From Schizochytrium sp. CCTCC M209059 (taxonomy: Eukaryota > Sar > Bigyra > Thraustochytrida > Thraustochytriidae), in NCBI GenBank assembly GCA_000818945.1, contig KN805415.1, positions 186,275-250,274 of the forward strand: DNA of 64,000 nucleotides. Direction: 5' to 3'. The notes beneath the pieces were generated by a model. The model searched no databases and was not told the DNA's origin. It was given only the letters and a program-made list of their open reading frames with translations. Both the position numbers and the translations under genes were made by a program. Shown piece by piece: positions 19,447-28,901 of this stretch (within the stretch, counting starts at the first letter, position 1; each line of letters starts with the position of its first letter).

Positions 19447-20024
19447 CCTCTCTGCGCGCGCGCTTTTTGCCCCTTCGCTGCTCGCCGCCGCGCCGCAGTC
19501 CCTTCGCGCGCGCGACCAGAAACCGGTCTTGCGCAGCAAGCCTCCCGCGCGCTCCAGCTGCCTGGCTGCTGCTGCGTCCACCAACCGCGCAAGTCGGCTA
19601 TACCGCGGCCCTAGGGCGCTATTCGTCGATGCCGCACTTGTTGACGCCACTTTGCCGACTTGTTCAGGTGAGCTAACCTACCTGCTGCAATGGAGTACTA
19701 GTAGTAGTACGTATAGAGCGGCGTAATGGTCGAGTATGTTGTTGAGACAAAATGAGCGTCGCGAGAAGCGTGCAGCCGGATCATTGCTGCGTTAAACTTG
19801 CTGCGCATGAGGCGAGTAGGTGCAGAGAGCAGCGCAAGAACGACAAATGGAGGCGAGACGGAGTGAGGAGAAAAGAAGAAAAAGACAAGAAGACAAGAAA
19901 AAAAAAAAAGAAAAAAAGAAGAAAAGTAGGGCGGCCAGGCGGGACGATTGCCATCGTCGTCAGTATGAATCGATGATGGATCTGTTAACGGGAAGGAAAG
20001 GGTAAAGTGGAGGGAGTCAAGCGC
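19447..20024. other. 5' flank of the mitochondrial-type gene / 3' flank of the COX5B-like gene
   Basis: 578 bp. The first 200 bp are open in the frame of the neighbouring gene but lack an ATG. It carries TAG-repeat-like TACTAGTAGTAGTACGTATA (about 19694-19713) and an A-rich run (19895-19930). No separate gene is seen. Confidence 0.45.
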
Positions 20025-20420
20025 TTAGGCCATCGGGTTGTACAGCTTGAAGTGGACGTTGAGCTCCGGGACGTAGTTGACCTCACCGGCGGTAATGTTG
20101 AACCAGATGGGGCCATCCTGACCCTTGGGGATCATGCCGACGGTGCGCTCGTGCATCTCGGAGGGGACCATGATGGGGTTCTCGTAAGAGCCCTGGCCCT
20201 TCTCCATCTGAACCGGCTGGCGGTTGAAGTACTCCTTGCCCTCGGCGAAGGCCTTGAGCTCCTCGCGCTCACGGCCGGTGGCCTGCTCGGCGTCATCGGC
20301 GATCACCTCGGGCTTGCCACCGGGGCCCTGCGAGAGGGGGGGCTGCTTGTAGCCAGCGAGGCCGCGGACCTGCATCCGGGCGCCGAGGCGCATGGTGCGC
20401 GAGCCAGCAACACGAAGCAT
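20025..20420 (-). CDS. Cytochrome c oxidase subunit Vb / COX5B-like, cysteine-free
   Basis: A 131-residue nuclear-encoded subunit of mitochondrial complex IV. Residues 1-24 (LRVAGSRTMRLGARMQVRG) form an Arg-rich presequence. Residues 46-72 (ATGREREELKAFAEGKEYFN) and 76-90 (GSYENPIMVPSEMHERTVG) match the family's ATG.ER.EL and G...DP..VPS...R.VG pattern. IWFNITAGEV then NVHFKLYNP matches VWF.L..GE...C..CG.HYKL. The two cysteines of that last motif are replaced and the protein has no cysteine at all, so the zinc site of classical COX5B cannot form. The ATG is well placed and unambiguous. The family call rests on ordered motif agreement across the whole length. Confidence 0.85.
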   Translation of the reverse strand: MLRVAGSRTMRLGARMQVRGLAGYKQPPLSQGPGGKPEVIADDAEQATGREREELKAFAEGKEYFNRQPVQMEKGQGSYENPIMVPSEMHERTVGMIPKGQDGPIWFNITAGEVNYVPELNVHFKLYNPMA

Positions 20421-21502
20421 TTTGCTATAAATTTGGTAGGGAAACTTGTGTGTGTGAAAGTACTAAGACTAATTTCTGCGTGAGATCGAACACGAGCAGC
20501 AACACGTTAGTGATTCATCGTTCTCCTTGTCTGTCCTCAAGTTTACCCAAGCCAGAAGGAAAGAATGCGAGAGACTAGCAAGGAAAGCAAGGCCAGCTGG
20601 CAGCAGCAAAACGGGCGAGGGAAACTACTGCATATGCAGCCGAACGGACGAGGTCAGCCTGGCCGCTTGCCTTTTTCGGGCACACGGGGCACCGACGGCG
20701 CCACGTCTCGGCACCTCTACGCGTCTTCATCTCCCCTTCCCCGTCTGCGCCGCCCGCGGCCTCTTCTGTCCTCGTCGTCGCGAGCGAGCCACGCCCGCAA
20801 GCAAGCCGTCCGCGGCCGTCCGCAGGCAGCTCGCGAGCTCGTCCATCTTCATCATCTTTCCCATCTCCTCTCGCCGCCTCCGCCTCGTTTGCTCTGCTGC
20901 TGCTGCTGCTGCCGATTGTGGTGCAGCGAGGCCGCAGAAACGGGCGCCAGTGGACGCCAGAGGCGCACCTTTGCTGCCGGGCCCAGTCGCGGAGCAATGC
21001 GCGCCCCCACCTAGAGCCACTGCGACCAATTTCGCCTTGCTTTTACCCCTCGGGAAAATAGTTGTGAGGAGATAATGTAGCCCGAAAGTATAGTTTTCCC
21101 GAGAGGTGAAAGACTGGGGAAAGAACAAGAAGAGAACGCTGTTCTCTGGGATGCCGGGCCCGGCCGACCGGGGCCGCGGCCGCGGGCAAAAGGGGGAAGG
21201 CTTACGTTTGGCGGAGAAGCTTGGCAAGATCACCTAGCTGGGTAATTGGCTGGACATGCATGTTCGTTTGTTTTCACAAAATCAAAAGAGCAACCGAATT
21301 TATTGACGAGTCACATAAGTGTTTGCCTCCCCTCCCAAAAAAAAGAAAATGCGAGCCATTCCCATGAACGATCTGCGTGCATGGATAGCTCCACGCACTC
21401 GCCTCTTCCTATAGCAAATAAGGAAGCTCTTCACATTCTTTTTTCAACATACATCAAGTAGCCTATTAAAATCGTCAGCCAGAGTGAGAAGAGTCCTCCG
21501 AC
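20421..21502. other. Intergenic region with a near-perfect inverted repeat
   Basis: About 1.1 kb: promoter of the COX5B-like gene on the left, 3' flank of the RING gene on the right. Open frames (20527-21075 plus, 20727-21233 minus) are Ala/Arg/Pro-rich without recognisable domains and are rejected. It contains a short CTG run (20897-20915) and an inverted repeat at 21040-21113. Confidence 0.45.
21040..21113. repeat. Inverted repeat, about 23-bp arms, 26-nt loop
   Basis: The left arm (21040-21062) contains CCCCTCGGGAAAA and the right arm (21089-21113) TTTTCCCGAGAGG. They pair over about 20 of 23 positions, giving a strong hairpin if transcribed. No gene overlaps it. Confidence 0.75.
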
Positions 21503-24487
21503 TCAAACGCCAGCGTCATAAGTGCGGACGCGCTCGCGAATGCCCGCGCGGCACACGGGACAATCCTTGATGCGCGTGTCACAAGCGGAACACACGCTGC
21601 GATGACCGCATGGCACGTAGCAAACCGCAATTGGAGCGTGCATGCAAACGAGGCATCGCGGACTTGCCTGCTTTTGGAGACTTTCGATCTTGGACGTGAG
21701 CTCATCGGTGTGACGCGCAGATGCAAGTCGAGCGCGGTGCTGCGCGTCGAGCACGGTCATGAGTTTCGCCCGACGACCCTCGAGAGAGCGCACTTGCTGA
21801 TCGAATTTGCCCAAAACCTCAGAGACGTGCGACTCCCATCGCTGACACTGCATCGAAGCAGCACGAACCATGCTGCGAACTTGCAACACCTCTCGTTCCA
21901 AGTGGGCGCGTCTATTGCTTTCGTCCTGAAGTTGGCTCTGCAGGCGAAAGGCCTCGTTTTCGGCGCCCGTCAACTGGCTCGACATGGTCTGCGCGATAGT
22001 TTCGATCTTGGCGCGATCATTCTTTTCCTGCGTGGCTACGGCCAAGAGCTGATTTGCGCGTTCATGGGCAGACTGACGGTCCTGATTCGCCGTTTGGAGC
22101 TTAAGGTGTGCTTGCTCGAGCGCTTCGCGCAGCGAGGAAGCTTCAGATGCAGAGGTTTCCTTTTCGGCGTGCAACACGGCGATGCGCTCTTTAAACGACT
22201 GTGATGTGGCGGCAGAGGCGTCCACGGCCTGTGAGTGCTCGCCACGAACATTGTCGACAATGATCTCAAGCGCTTGCACTTTGAGACGTAGTGCGCTTAC
22301 TTGACCTCGGAGATCCTCTTTTTCCATACATTCACGTTCGCGCAAGAGGCTTGACTCCTCGTTGTTCACCTCTTGCGGCCCCTGCAACAGGACGGATGCA
22401 GACTTTGCGGTTGCGTTCGAGGTCGTTGCCTCAGCATCTCGCATGGCAGGTGGCTGACTATAGCGATCCGTCAGATGCGTTGCTATGGAGCCCGATGACA
22501 TGGATGAAAGCGAGATCACGCTTAGACTCTTTGCATGATCGAGAGGAAGCTTGGGTCCCTCAGCAATATCAGAAGCAGTGGTCGAATCGGGCGCAGCGCT
22601 TTTCGGCGGCGCTGATGCCGAGTTCGAGGCTGTGCTTTTGCAATCGCCCCGAAATGCACTCTCCGCGAGAGAGGGGCCGTCGTCCATGGAAGGAGACACC
22701 TCGGTCACCTCATTGGTGGATTCCCTGTCGTTACTCTCGTTCGCGTTGACGTCAGCCTCGATGTCACCTCTGGGCAGCGTCCTTCTATGCTTCACGTGGC
22801 TTCCCATTCTGCTTCGTTCTGCGAGATTCTCTTCGGTCTCATCGCCGGCGTCTTCATTCACGTCATCATCCTTGTCGACTTTTTCGTCGTCGGAAGCGCT
22901 ACTCTTGCGATCATCGAAGGCATCGTGAGTAGCTTCTTGCGCTTGGCGCTTTCGTTTGCGCAAGACCATGGAAGGCTGCAGCGGCACGGAAGAGAGACTC
23001 TTTGCTTCATGTTCGCTTGTAGCGCTTTTGGAGTCACTTTCTGGCGCCTCATCTTCGTCGCTGTCCTCAATAACAATGACTTCCTGGTCCACTTGTTCGT
23101 TTTTGCGCTGGTCGATGGCAGGCTTTTGCTTGATCGAGGGTTTACTTTTCGTTTCATCAAAGCTCGTTGCGAGTTCACAGAGCGCCGGCGCTGACGCTTG
23201 CGGAGCGCTCTCAGCGTTCAAGCTGTCGTTTGTCTCTTGCTTTTCCTCATCGTGCTTGGACTTTTCATTATCGTTTTGCTTCGCATCAAGATCCTCGTCC
23301 TGTTTAACATTGCAATTGACACGTGTCAGTCCAATAGCTTCGTCGTCGTTGTTTTTGTTGTTCTCGTTGTCGTTCTCCTCGTCGTTATTGTTGTTGTTGT
23401 CCTCGTTGTTGTTGTTGTTGTTTTTGTCCTGTACAGAGGGCGCTTGGATTTCCGTCATTTCGGGAGGGATTGTATTGCGCATTGTTGACTCGTAGGCCAT
23501 GGCACTGTCTTCGGTTGCTGCCGCTTCTGCATCTGCGCGTATTACGCGTTCGACAAGAGCAGCCGCTGTGGCTGCATTCGCAGCGTCGACGGCATCGCGC
23601 GAATTTTCGTCTTCGTCGACATCCATGGGGTCATCGCCAAGTTCGTGCTGGAGTTTGCGCATCGCCGCGAGCTCAGAAGACGAAGACAAAGACGGAGGAT
23701 TTTTAGAAGAAGAAGAAGAAGAAGAAGAAGAAGAAGACGCGGACGACGCGGTTGCAAAATCTGGGACTGGCACCAAGGATACAAGACATGTCTCGATGCT
23801 TGCCTCGCTGGGTTCAAGCACACGCCGCGCAGTATCAAGATGGTCATGTAAAGGCTCAGTGAGATCATTGGCCAAAAGACGAGCAGGATCCTGCGCGAGA
23901 CGAAAGGCGTCCTGCTGGCGGGTACGCCAAGTCGAAAGGTCCGCGTGAAGGGCGCAAAGTGCAAGTTCGGGATAATGTAGGCGATCGACTTTGTCAGTAT
24001 CATGATGATGCCTGTCGTTGTATCCAGCAAAGGAGCTGGTGGAGCTGCTGTTGCTGGCGGTGCGAATGCGATAGATGTCGACGTCGTCGTCTTGGTCGTC
24101 TTTGTAGTTGCTGTTGCTGCTGTGGTTGAGACGAGGACGCAATAAGCCGAGGGCGCGCGGGCGCTCGGGCGTGGTGGAGGTCTCGAGGAGAGACTTTCTC
24201 GGAAGCGGGGCAAGTCGCTCGAGAATCTGGCCGCGAACGTCGTACGGGTGGCGCTGCGTCGCAAAGTTCTTTGCACGGTCGCCCTCGAGCCGCTCGTCCC
24301 CGTCCTTGGGGAGGAGGGCCTTGCCCGTGCGCGCGCGGAGTTCGAGACGCATCGGCCGCCTTCGTGCCGTTGGCAGGACGGGCGGCGGGCCGCTGATGAC
24401 CATGGCGCTGGGCCCGTCGCGCTCGGCTTCCCAGCGGCGGCGCGCGAGGCCGCCGCCGCCGCCGAAGTCCGGCGCGTCTGCGCGCAT
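21503..24487 (-). CDS. C-terminal RING-HC finger protein, probable E3 ubiquitin ligase
   Basis: A 994-residue protein. The only firm domain is a C-terminal C3HC4 RING at about residues 945-979: CLVC (C945, C948), CGH (C960, H962), CSAC (C966, C969) and CPVC (C976, C979). This is the compact single-RING style that ends a protein in IAP- and MGRN-like ligases, which bind E2 enzymes. Residues about 700-930 form a long coiled coil (EREVLQVRSMVRAASMQC), suggesting oligomerisation. The middle is acidic and disordered, with Asn/Asp/Glu runs (about 355-390), Lys/Glu-rich stretches and Ser homopolymers (about 250-265, from a TCT/GAA repeat). The N-terminus is Arg-rich. Substrates are unknown. The ATG at 24487 starts the frame. 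E3 activity is inferred from the intact RING ligands only. Confidence 0.85.
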   Translation of the reverse strand: MRADAPDFGGGGGLARRRWEAERDGPSAMVISGPPPVLPTARRRPMRLELRARTGKALLPKDGDERLEGDRAKNFATQRHPYDVRGQILERLAPLPRKSLLETSTTPERPRALGLLRPRLNHSSNSNYKDDQDDDVDIYRIRTASNSSSTSSFAGYNDRHHHDTDKVDRLHYPELALCALHADLSTWRTRQQDAFRLAQDPARLLANDLTEPLHDHLDTARRVLEPSEASIETCLVSLVPVPDFATASSASSSSSSSSSSSKNPPSLSSSSELAAMRKLQHELGDDPMDVDEDENSRDAVDAANAATAAALVERVIRADAEAAATEDSAMAYESTMRNTIPPEMTEIQAPSVQDKNNNNNNEDNNNNNDEENDNENNKNNDDEAIGLTRVNCNVKQDEDLDAKQNDNEKSKHDEEKQETNDSLNAESAPQASAPALCELATSFDETKSKPSIKQKPAIDQRKNEQVDQEVIVIEDSDEDEAPESDSKSATSEHEAKSLSSVPLQPSMVLRKRKRQAQEATHDAFDDRKSSASDDEKVDKDDDVNEDAGDETEENLAERSRMGSHVKHRRTLPRGDIEADVNANESNDRESTNEVTEVSPSMDDGPSLAESAFRGDCKSTASNSASAPPKSAAPDSTTASDIAEGPKLPLDHAKSLSVISLSSMSSGSIATHLTDRYSQPPAMRDAEATTSNATAKSASVLLQGPQEVNNEESSLLRERECMEKEDLRGQVSALRLKVQALEIIVDNVRGEHSQAVDASAATSQSFKERIAVLHAEKETSASEASSLREALEQAHLKLQTANQDRQSAHERANQLLAVATQEKNDRAKIETIAQTMSSQLTGAENEAFRLQSQLQDESNRRAHLEREVLQVRSMVRAASMQCQRWESHVSEVLGKFDQQVRSLEGRRAKLMTVLDAQHRARLASARHTDELTSKIESLQKQASPRCLVCMHAPIAVCYVPCGHRSVCSACDTRIKDCPVCRAGIRERVRTYDAGV

Positions 24488-25305
24488 CGCCCGGCCGCGT
24501 CTCCTCTCCTCGCCGGCCTTGTCGTCTTGCTCGGTCCCTCGCGTCGCTCGCGTGGTGTGCCTGTCCGCCGCGGCTGCTACCGGGTGTCTATGATAAAGCG
24601 TAGGACCGCGCTCTCAACAAGCAAGTGGGAAATTTCCATTTTCGAGGCATTTGGGGAAAGCGCGGGGAAGAATGAATGAATGAATGAATGAATGAATGAA
24701 TGAATGACCCAGGTCAATGACTGCATGATGTGCTTGTGAAAAAGAGAGGAGAGGACGGGAGAGGAGGCTGCGTCGACGGCGGAACACTTGTCGAGCTTGG
24801 CCGGCTTTTGGGCATAGGAGGTGAGCGGAGCCATTGTGTTCGCTTGAGCTTGTCGAATACAAAACGTACATTTACGCGATAATGTGAGGAAGAGGTTTGT
24901 TTCTCTCCGACGTCGAAGTCCGAGGAAGTCAATCATCCTTTTTGTAAAATTGAAAGCTTTGAGCCGGTTGAAAAGATTGGTTCTGGATAAATAAATATAG
25001 GTACCACAAAATGCTTTTTTAATTGTTTGAGAATGTGGGTAGGTTGTTTGTTATCCCTCGCTGCTGCACACAATGCTTTCCTTTTCTTCCGCTGCATGAA
25101 AAGTCTGCATGAACATGAAGCGTTGTGACTTTTGTGTACCGGTGTGTTTCGAGCCTTGCTTTCAGAAACCCGAAGCTCATAACTTATGATGGATGTTTGT
25201 ATACTGTCTGTTTGATTGATTGGTTGCATTGAGCGATCCTTACCATTTTGATTTGGACTGTGCGATCGAATTCATGCAGCTGTAATGCAAGAGCAAGAAG
25301 CGGGA
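24488..25305. other. Intergenic region with a (GAAT)n microsatellite
   Basis: About 820 bp: promoter of the RING gene on the left, 3' flank of the polyQ gene on the right. It holds (GAAT)n at 24670-24706 and AT-richer DNA from 24840 to 25260. No gene is recognised. Confidence 0.5.
24670..24706 (+). repeat. (GAAT)9 microsatellite
   Basis: Nine perfect tetranucleotide units in the promoter-side flank of the RING gene. Confidence 0.9.
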
Positions 25306-25623
25306 TTAGCTGTCGTGTGAGAGCGACGCCTTGAGCGCGCGTTCTAGCTCATGCTGTTGACCAGCAGACATGCCTGGGCCGGCATCGATGATATCCTTGG
25401 GGTCTGTGGCCAAGACGTCGACAGGAAGGTTGCCTTTTTCCTCCATGCCACGAGCGTCCTCGATCGTGTTGCTGTCCTGACTGCTCGAGCGCGACTTTGC
25501 GAAAGTGTCTGCGTCTGCGTGGTCCATGTCGAAGCCGTGCATCTTCTTCTTCACGTCGCTGGCGTCATTCTCGGCGTCCTCGTGGGCGCTCTCCGGCTGT
25601 TGCTCTTGCTCTTGCTGTTCCTC

Positions 25624-25667
<44 letters not shown>

Positions 25668-25701
25668 CCTGCGGCAGCTCCTGCTGGTGCAGCTGCTCCA
25701 T
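25306..25701 (-). CDS. Small polyQ protein with a UIM-like C-terminus
   Basis: A 131-residue protein from the ATG at 25701 (context GACATGG). The frame is open upstream to a TTG at 25836, but that part is Arg/Ser low complexity from CGAG repeats. Residues 13-40 are a glutamine run with Glu interruptions, from a CAG tract at 25627-25670. The middle is acidic and probably disordered. The last residues (QQHELERALKASLSHDS) fit the ubiquitin-interacting motif pattern of acidic or polar residues, then L..AL..SL, so binding to ubiquitin is plausible. It has no signal peptide, membrane segment or catalytic motif. The UIM is a short motif and could be chance; function is otherwise unknown. Confidence 0.6.
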
Positions 25702-27265
25702 GTCGTCTGCCGTCACCGTTCTCCGCTCGCTCGCTCGCTCGCTCGCTCGCTCTCTGGTGCACAAGGTCCTCGCCGTCGCCCGCGCGCGCGTCTTAGGACT
25801 TTTCCTCTCCGCGTTTGATATTGCTCGCGCGGTCAACGCGAGTCCCCTCGAGTCGCTCTCGCGCGCCCTGGCCTGGCGTGGACACTGGCCGCGAGTCCCC
25901 TCGCGCTCGTCCTTGCCTTCTTTCTTCCGCGTCCGCGATTCCTTCCCCGCGGCGTGCGCACGAACGCTGGCGAAACGAGCTGGCTGGCGAGACTAAGCCG
26001 CTCTAGTACGGGTGAAAAAGCGTCCCAGAGGTTAGCGCTCCGCGACGGGCAGCGACTCGGAGCGATGCGGGTGCGACCTCGCGGCCCGCCGTCAAGCTTT
26101 GGAGAATGGAGGGCATCATCCGCCGTGTTTCTCCTTCCTTTTTACGCAAAACTTGCTCGCGCGAGTTGTTCAAGGATCCCTGTCACCACGATGCCCTCGC
26201 CTGGGGGACGGACGTTCTCGATGATCTATCTATCATCTCGACGAAACTAGTCAACGACTAGTCCACGACTGACTGCGTGTGCCGTAGTTCTACAAGTCCT
26301 CAACCTTCCGAACGTTCTCACCGCGCGAAGTGGCCCAAGCGCCGAAGAGGCCTATTCCCGCACGCCGCGGCGACGAAGCGCAGCCGGCACGGAGGACGAA
26401 CGCGCGCGGTGACCCCAGCACGGGCTGCGGCCACGGCGGCTGCGGCGGGGAGGACTGCGCGCTTGCCGCTAGCCAGCGGGCGGGGCGGGCGGCAGCGGCG
26501 TGTGGGCGGCACGGAAAGCGGCAGCAGGGCGGAGGCACGCGGCGGCTGCCGTCGGCGGAAGTGCAGCTCGCCGCGGCACGCGGCCGCGGCGGGGCCCACG
26601 CATTATCGTTTGAGCGCGAACTTCGAAGCGAGGAGAGGAGCCAAGGCGGAGAAGAGCCGAGCTGGCGGGTTCCCACTGAAGGGATGCGGTGCGAAGAAGT
26701 CTTGTAACGCGCGCACATGGCAGGAGGGCATAGACCCACCATAACAGACCACGCGCGATGACCCTCCGGACATACCCACAGCGGACACCGGGGTCATGTC
26801 TGTCTCGCACGCACGATCTCGCGCGATTCCCGCTGATCGATCACCCGTGATCACGAGCGAGTCGCGGCCGACGCGGCAGCGGGCCGCGTCTCGTCGCGTC
26901 GCGTCGCGCACAGACAGACAGTCAGACAGACAGTCAGTCCGAGCGGCGGACGCCAGGCTGGGCGCGGCAATTGAGCGAGGCCTGGTCACGCCCGCGCGCA
27001 AGGCCGCCGTGCGCTGCACGCGCGGAACCGTGTGGCCGTCCGTCTTGGCAGCAGAGGCGGCGTCCTTTCCAGACGCCGACGCGAGGCGACGCGAGGCGAG
27101 GCGCGGAGTTGCAGGTCGGTTCTCGCGGCTGCTCCTTCTCATCTCTGCGCATCGCATGGCGTCAATCGCTTCGCAGCCCATGCATGCATGCACGCACGCA
27201 CGCAGCAGCGCATCACGAGGATCGAGCGATCGGAGGAGGGAGGTAACCGGGTTTCCCGCCGCCGC

Positions 27266-27334
27266 AGCGCAGAGAGCAGAGCAGAGCAGAGCAGAGCAGA
27301 GCAGAGCAGAGCAGAGCAGAGCAGAGCAGAGCAG
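27266..27334 (+). repeat. (GCAGA)n pentanucleotide repeat
   Basis: About 13 nearly perfect units; intergenic. Confidence 0.9.
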
Positions 27335-27950
27335 TCCGGCGTCCAGCAAGCGATCTTCGGTCGCCAGCGCGAGCGAGCGAGCGAGCGTAGGTGGGAGGGA
27401 GGGAGGGAAGGAGAACTCGAAGAGTAGCCGGCCGCCGGCGATGCGATGCGATCCTGAGCTTCCCGCGCCCCGCTCTCCGCTCGAAGAAGCTTGACTTGGG
27501 TTCTCCTCCTCCCTCCTCGTTCGCTCCTTCCCATCTCCAGCCAGCTCGAGATCACGGAGAGACCTCCCGGCGGGATTCTCGCTTTCCCTCGCTCCATGGC
27601 TCGCTCTATCCTCGCCCGCCCTTCCCGCCCGGTTCTTCTCCCCCGGTTCTTCTCCCCGGCGCCGCGCCCTGCTGCTGCTGCGCCCTCTCTCCTTGCTCGT
27701 CTCTCTCTCCCTGCCGCTCTGAGCCTCGCCGTCGCTGCGCGTCCCGCCGCGGCCTCGGAGCCGACCCGCGGCCGCGCGTCCCAGCCAGCTGCCTGCTGCC
27801 TCCTCCTCCTGCTGCTATCCTATCCGCCTGGTCCTGCCTCTGCCGGCTCGGCTCGGCCCGGCTCGGCCTCGCGCCCACCGCCTCGCACCGCACGGGCCCG
27901 CGGCGTGCGCCTCGCGAGGTTGGTCGCGGCGGCCGCTCTCGCTCGGCGCC

Positions 27951-28021
27951 GCCTGCCTGTCTGTCTGTGTGTCTGTGTGTCTGTCTGTGTGTCTGTGTGT
28001 CTGTCTGAGTGTCTGTCTCTG
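27951..28021 (+). repeat. TGTC/TGTG interspersed microsatellite
   Basis: A compound repeat of CTGT and GTGT units with a higher-order pattern; intergenic. Confidence 0.85.
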
Positions 28022-28147
28022 CGCGATCTTATCTTATCTTGGGCGGGGACACGGCCGCCGCGTCCCGCGCTGCGCCTCGCCGGCCTCAGCCTCAGAGAGC
28101 GCCGTGACGGCGCCTCGCCGGGGGAGAGCAGGGCGTGCCGAGAGATT

Positions 28148-28148
28148 G

Positions 28149-28179
<31 letters not shown>

Positions 28180-28180
28180 C

Positions 28181-28211
<31 letters not shown>

Positions 28212-28231
28212 TGGCTTGCATCGGCCACGGT

Positions 28232-28258
<27 letters not shown>
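28148..28258 (+). repeat. (GTGC)n and (CTG)n microsatellites
   Basis: GTGC units run from 28148 to 28211 and nine CTG units from 28232 to 28258, upstream of the LEA-like gene. Confidence 0.9.
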
Positions 28259-28263
<5 letters not shown>

Positions 28264-28403
28264 CTCCTCGGGGATGGAGGGCGGGCGCCTGCCCGCTGCT
28301 TGGCTCCTTCCGGCTGGGCTCCTGCTTGGCTCGCCGCTGCGCCTCGCGAGGCTGAGGCGTAGGGGGTCCTAGGGCGCGGCTAGGGGCGCGGGGAAGAAGC
28401 AGG

Positions 28404-28428
28404 GGCGGCGGCGGCGGCGGCGGCGGCG
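28404..28428 (+). repeat. (CGG)8 run in the LEA-like gene leader
   Basis: About eight CGG units roughly 100 bp before the ATG at 28524; likely in the 5' UTR. Confidence 0.85.
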
Positions 28429-28523
28429 CGGGAGAAGCAAACCAGCAACTCGAGCACTCCAAAGAATCCAAAGCAAAGACAAGCAGCTCCAAGCACCTTT
28501 CCAAGTCAACACCAGCAAGCAAG

Positions 28524-28901
28524 ATGGCCCAGGGAGACGTTGTCAACCAGAGCACCATTGACCAGGCCCAGAACAAGGCCCAGGAGGTCAAGAACACCGC
28601 CAGCGAGAAGGCCACCGAGGCCTCGAACAAGGCCTCCGAGATGGCCAGCCAGGCCGGCAACACCCTCCAGGAGAAGAAGGAGGAGGCCTCCAACGCCGCC
28701 CAGGAGACCGCCAACACCGCCGGCCAGAAGAAGGAGGAGGCCAAGGAGACCGTCCAGTCCAAGGGCAACGAGGCCGGCAGCTCGGCCCAGGAGACCCAGG
28801 AGTCCATGGCCGAGAGCCTCCAGAACGCCAAGGATGCCGCCGTCGAGAAGGCCTCCGAGACCGCCGAGTGGGTCAAGGAGAAGACCGGCATGAACCAGTA
28901 A
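28524..28901 (+). CDS. LEA-like (group 3 type) amphipathic-helix protein
   Basis: A 125-residue hydrophilic protein made almost entirely of Ala, Glu, Lys, Gln, Ser, Thr and Asn, with no Cys or Pro. It repeats an approximately 11-residue amphipathic-helix pattern such as NKAQEVKNTASEKATEAS and QETANTAGQKKEEAKETV, as in late-embryogenesis-abundant group 3 proteins. Members of that group are disordered in solution, fold on drying and protect membranes and proteins under osmotic, cold or desiccation stress; a few coat lipid droplets. There is no signal peptide. Almost every codon ends in C or G (AAG, GAG, GCC, ACC), far more extreme than its neighbours, which points to very high expression. The start context CAAGATGGC is strong. 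The 3' flank is tandemly duplicated. Assignment is by composition and periodicity, not by a specific domain match. Confidence 0.75.
   Translation: MAQGDVVNQSTIDQAQNKAQEVKNTASEKATEASNKASEMASQAGNTLQEKKEEASNAAQETANTAGQKKEEAKETVQSKGNEAGSSAQETQESMAESLQNAKDAAVEKASETAEWVKEKTGMNQ

Larger units (their letters stand above)
25702..28523. other. Gene-poor GC-rich intergenic region with many microsatellites
   Basis: About 2.8 kb with no supported gene. It separates the divergent polyQ gene and LEA-like gene, so both promoters lie here. It contains (CGAG)n near 25725-25752, (GCAGA)n 27266-27334, TGTC/TGTG repeats 27951-28021, (GTGC)n 28148-28211, (CTG)n 28232-28258 and (CGG)n 28404-28428. The last 100 bp, with the CGG run then A/C-rich CAAGCAAG just before the ATG, look like the LEA-like gene's 5' leader. 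Confidence 0.5.

Noticed and set aside
19447..19650. Longer N-terminus of the probable mitochondrial protein
   Set aside because: It begins with GTG; the ATG at 19446 starts a convincing presequence. An upstream exon cannot be excluded.
20527..21233. Open frames of 140-182 codons on both strands
   Set aside because: GC-driven, without domains, and overlapping one another in the promoter of the COX5B-like gene.
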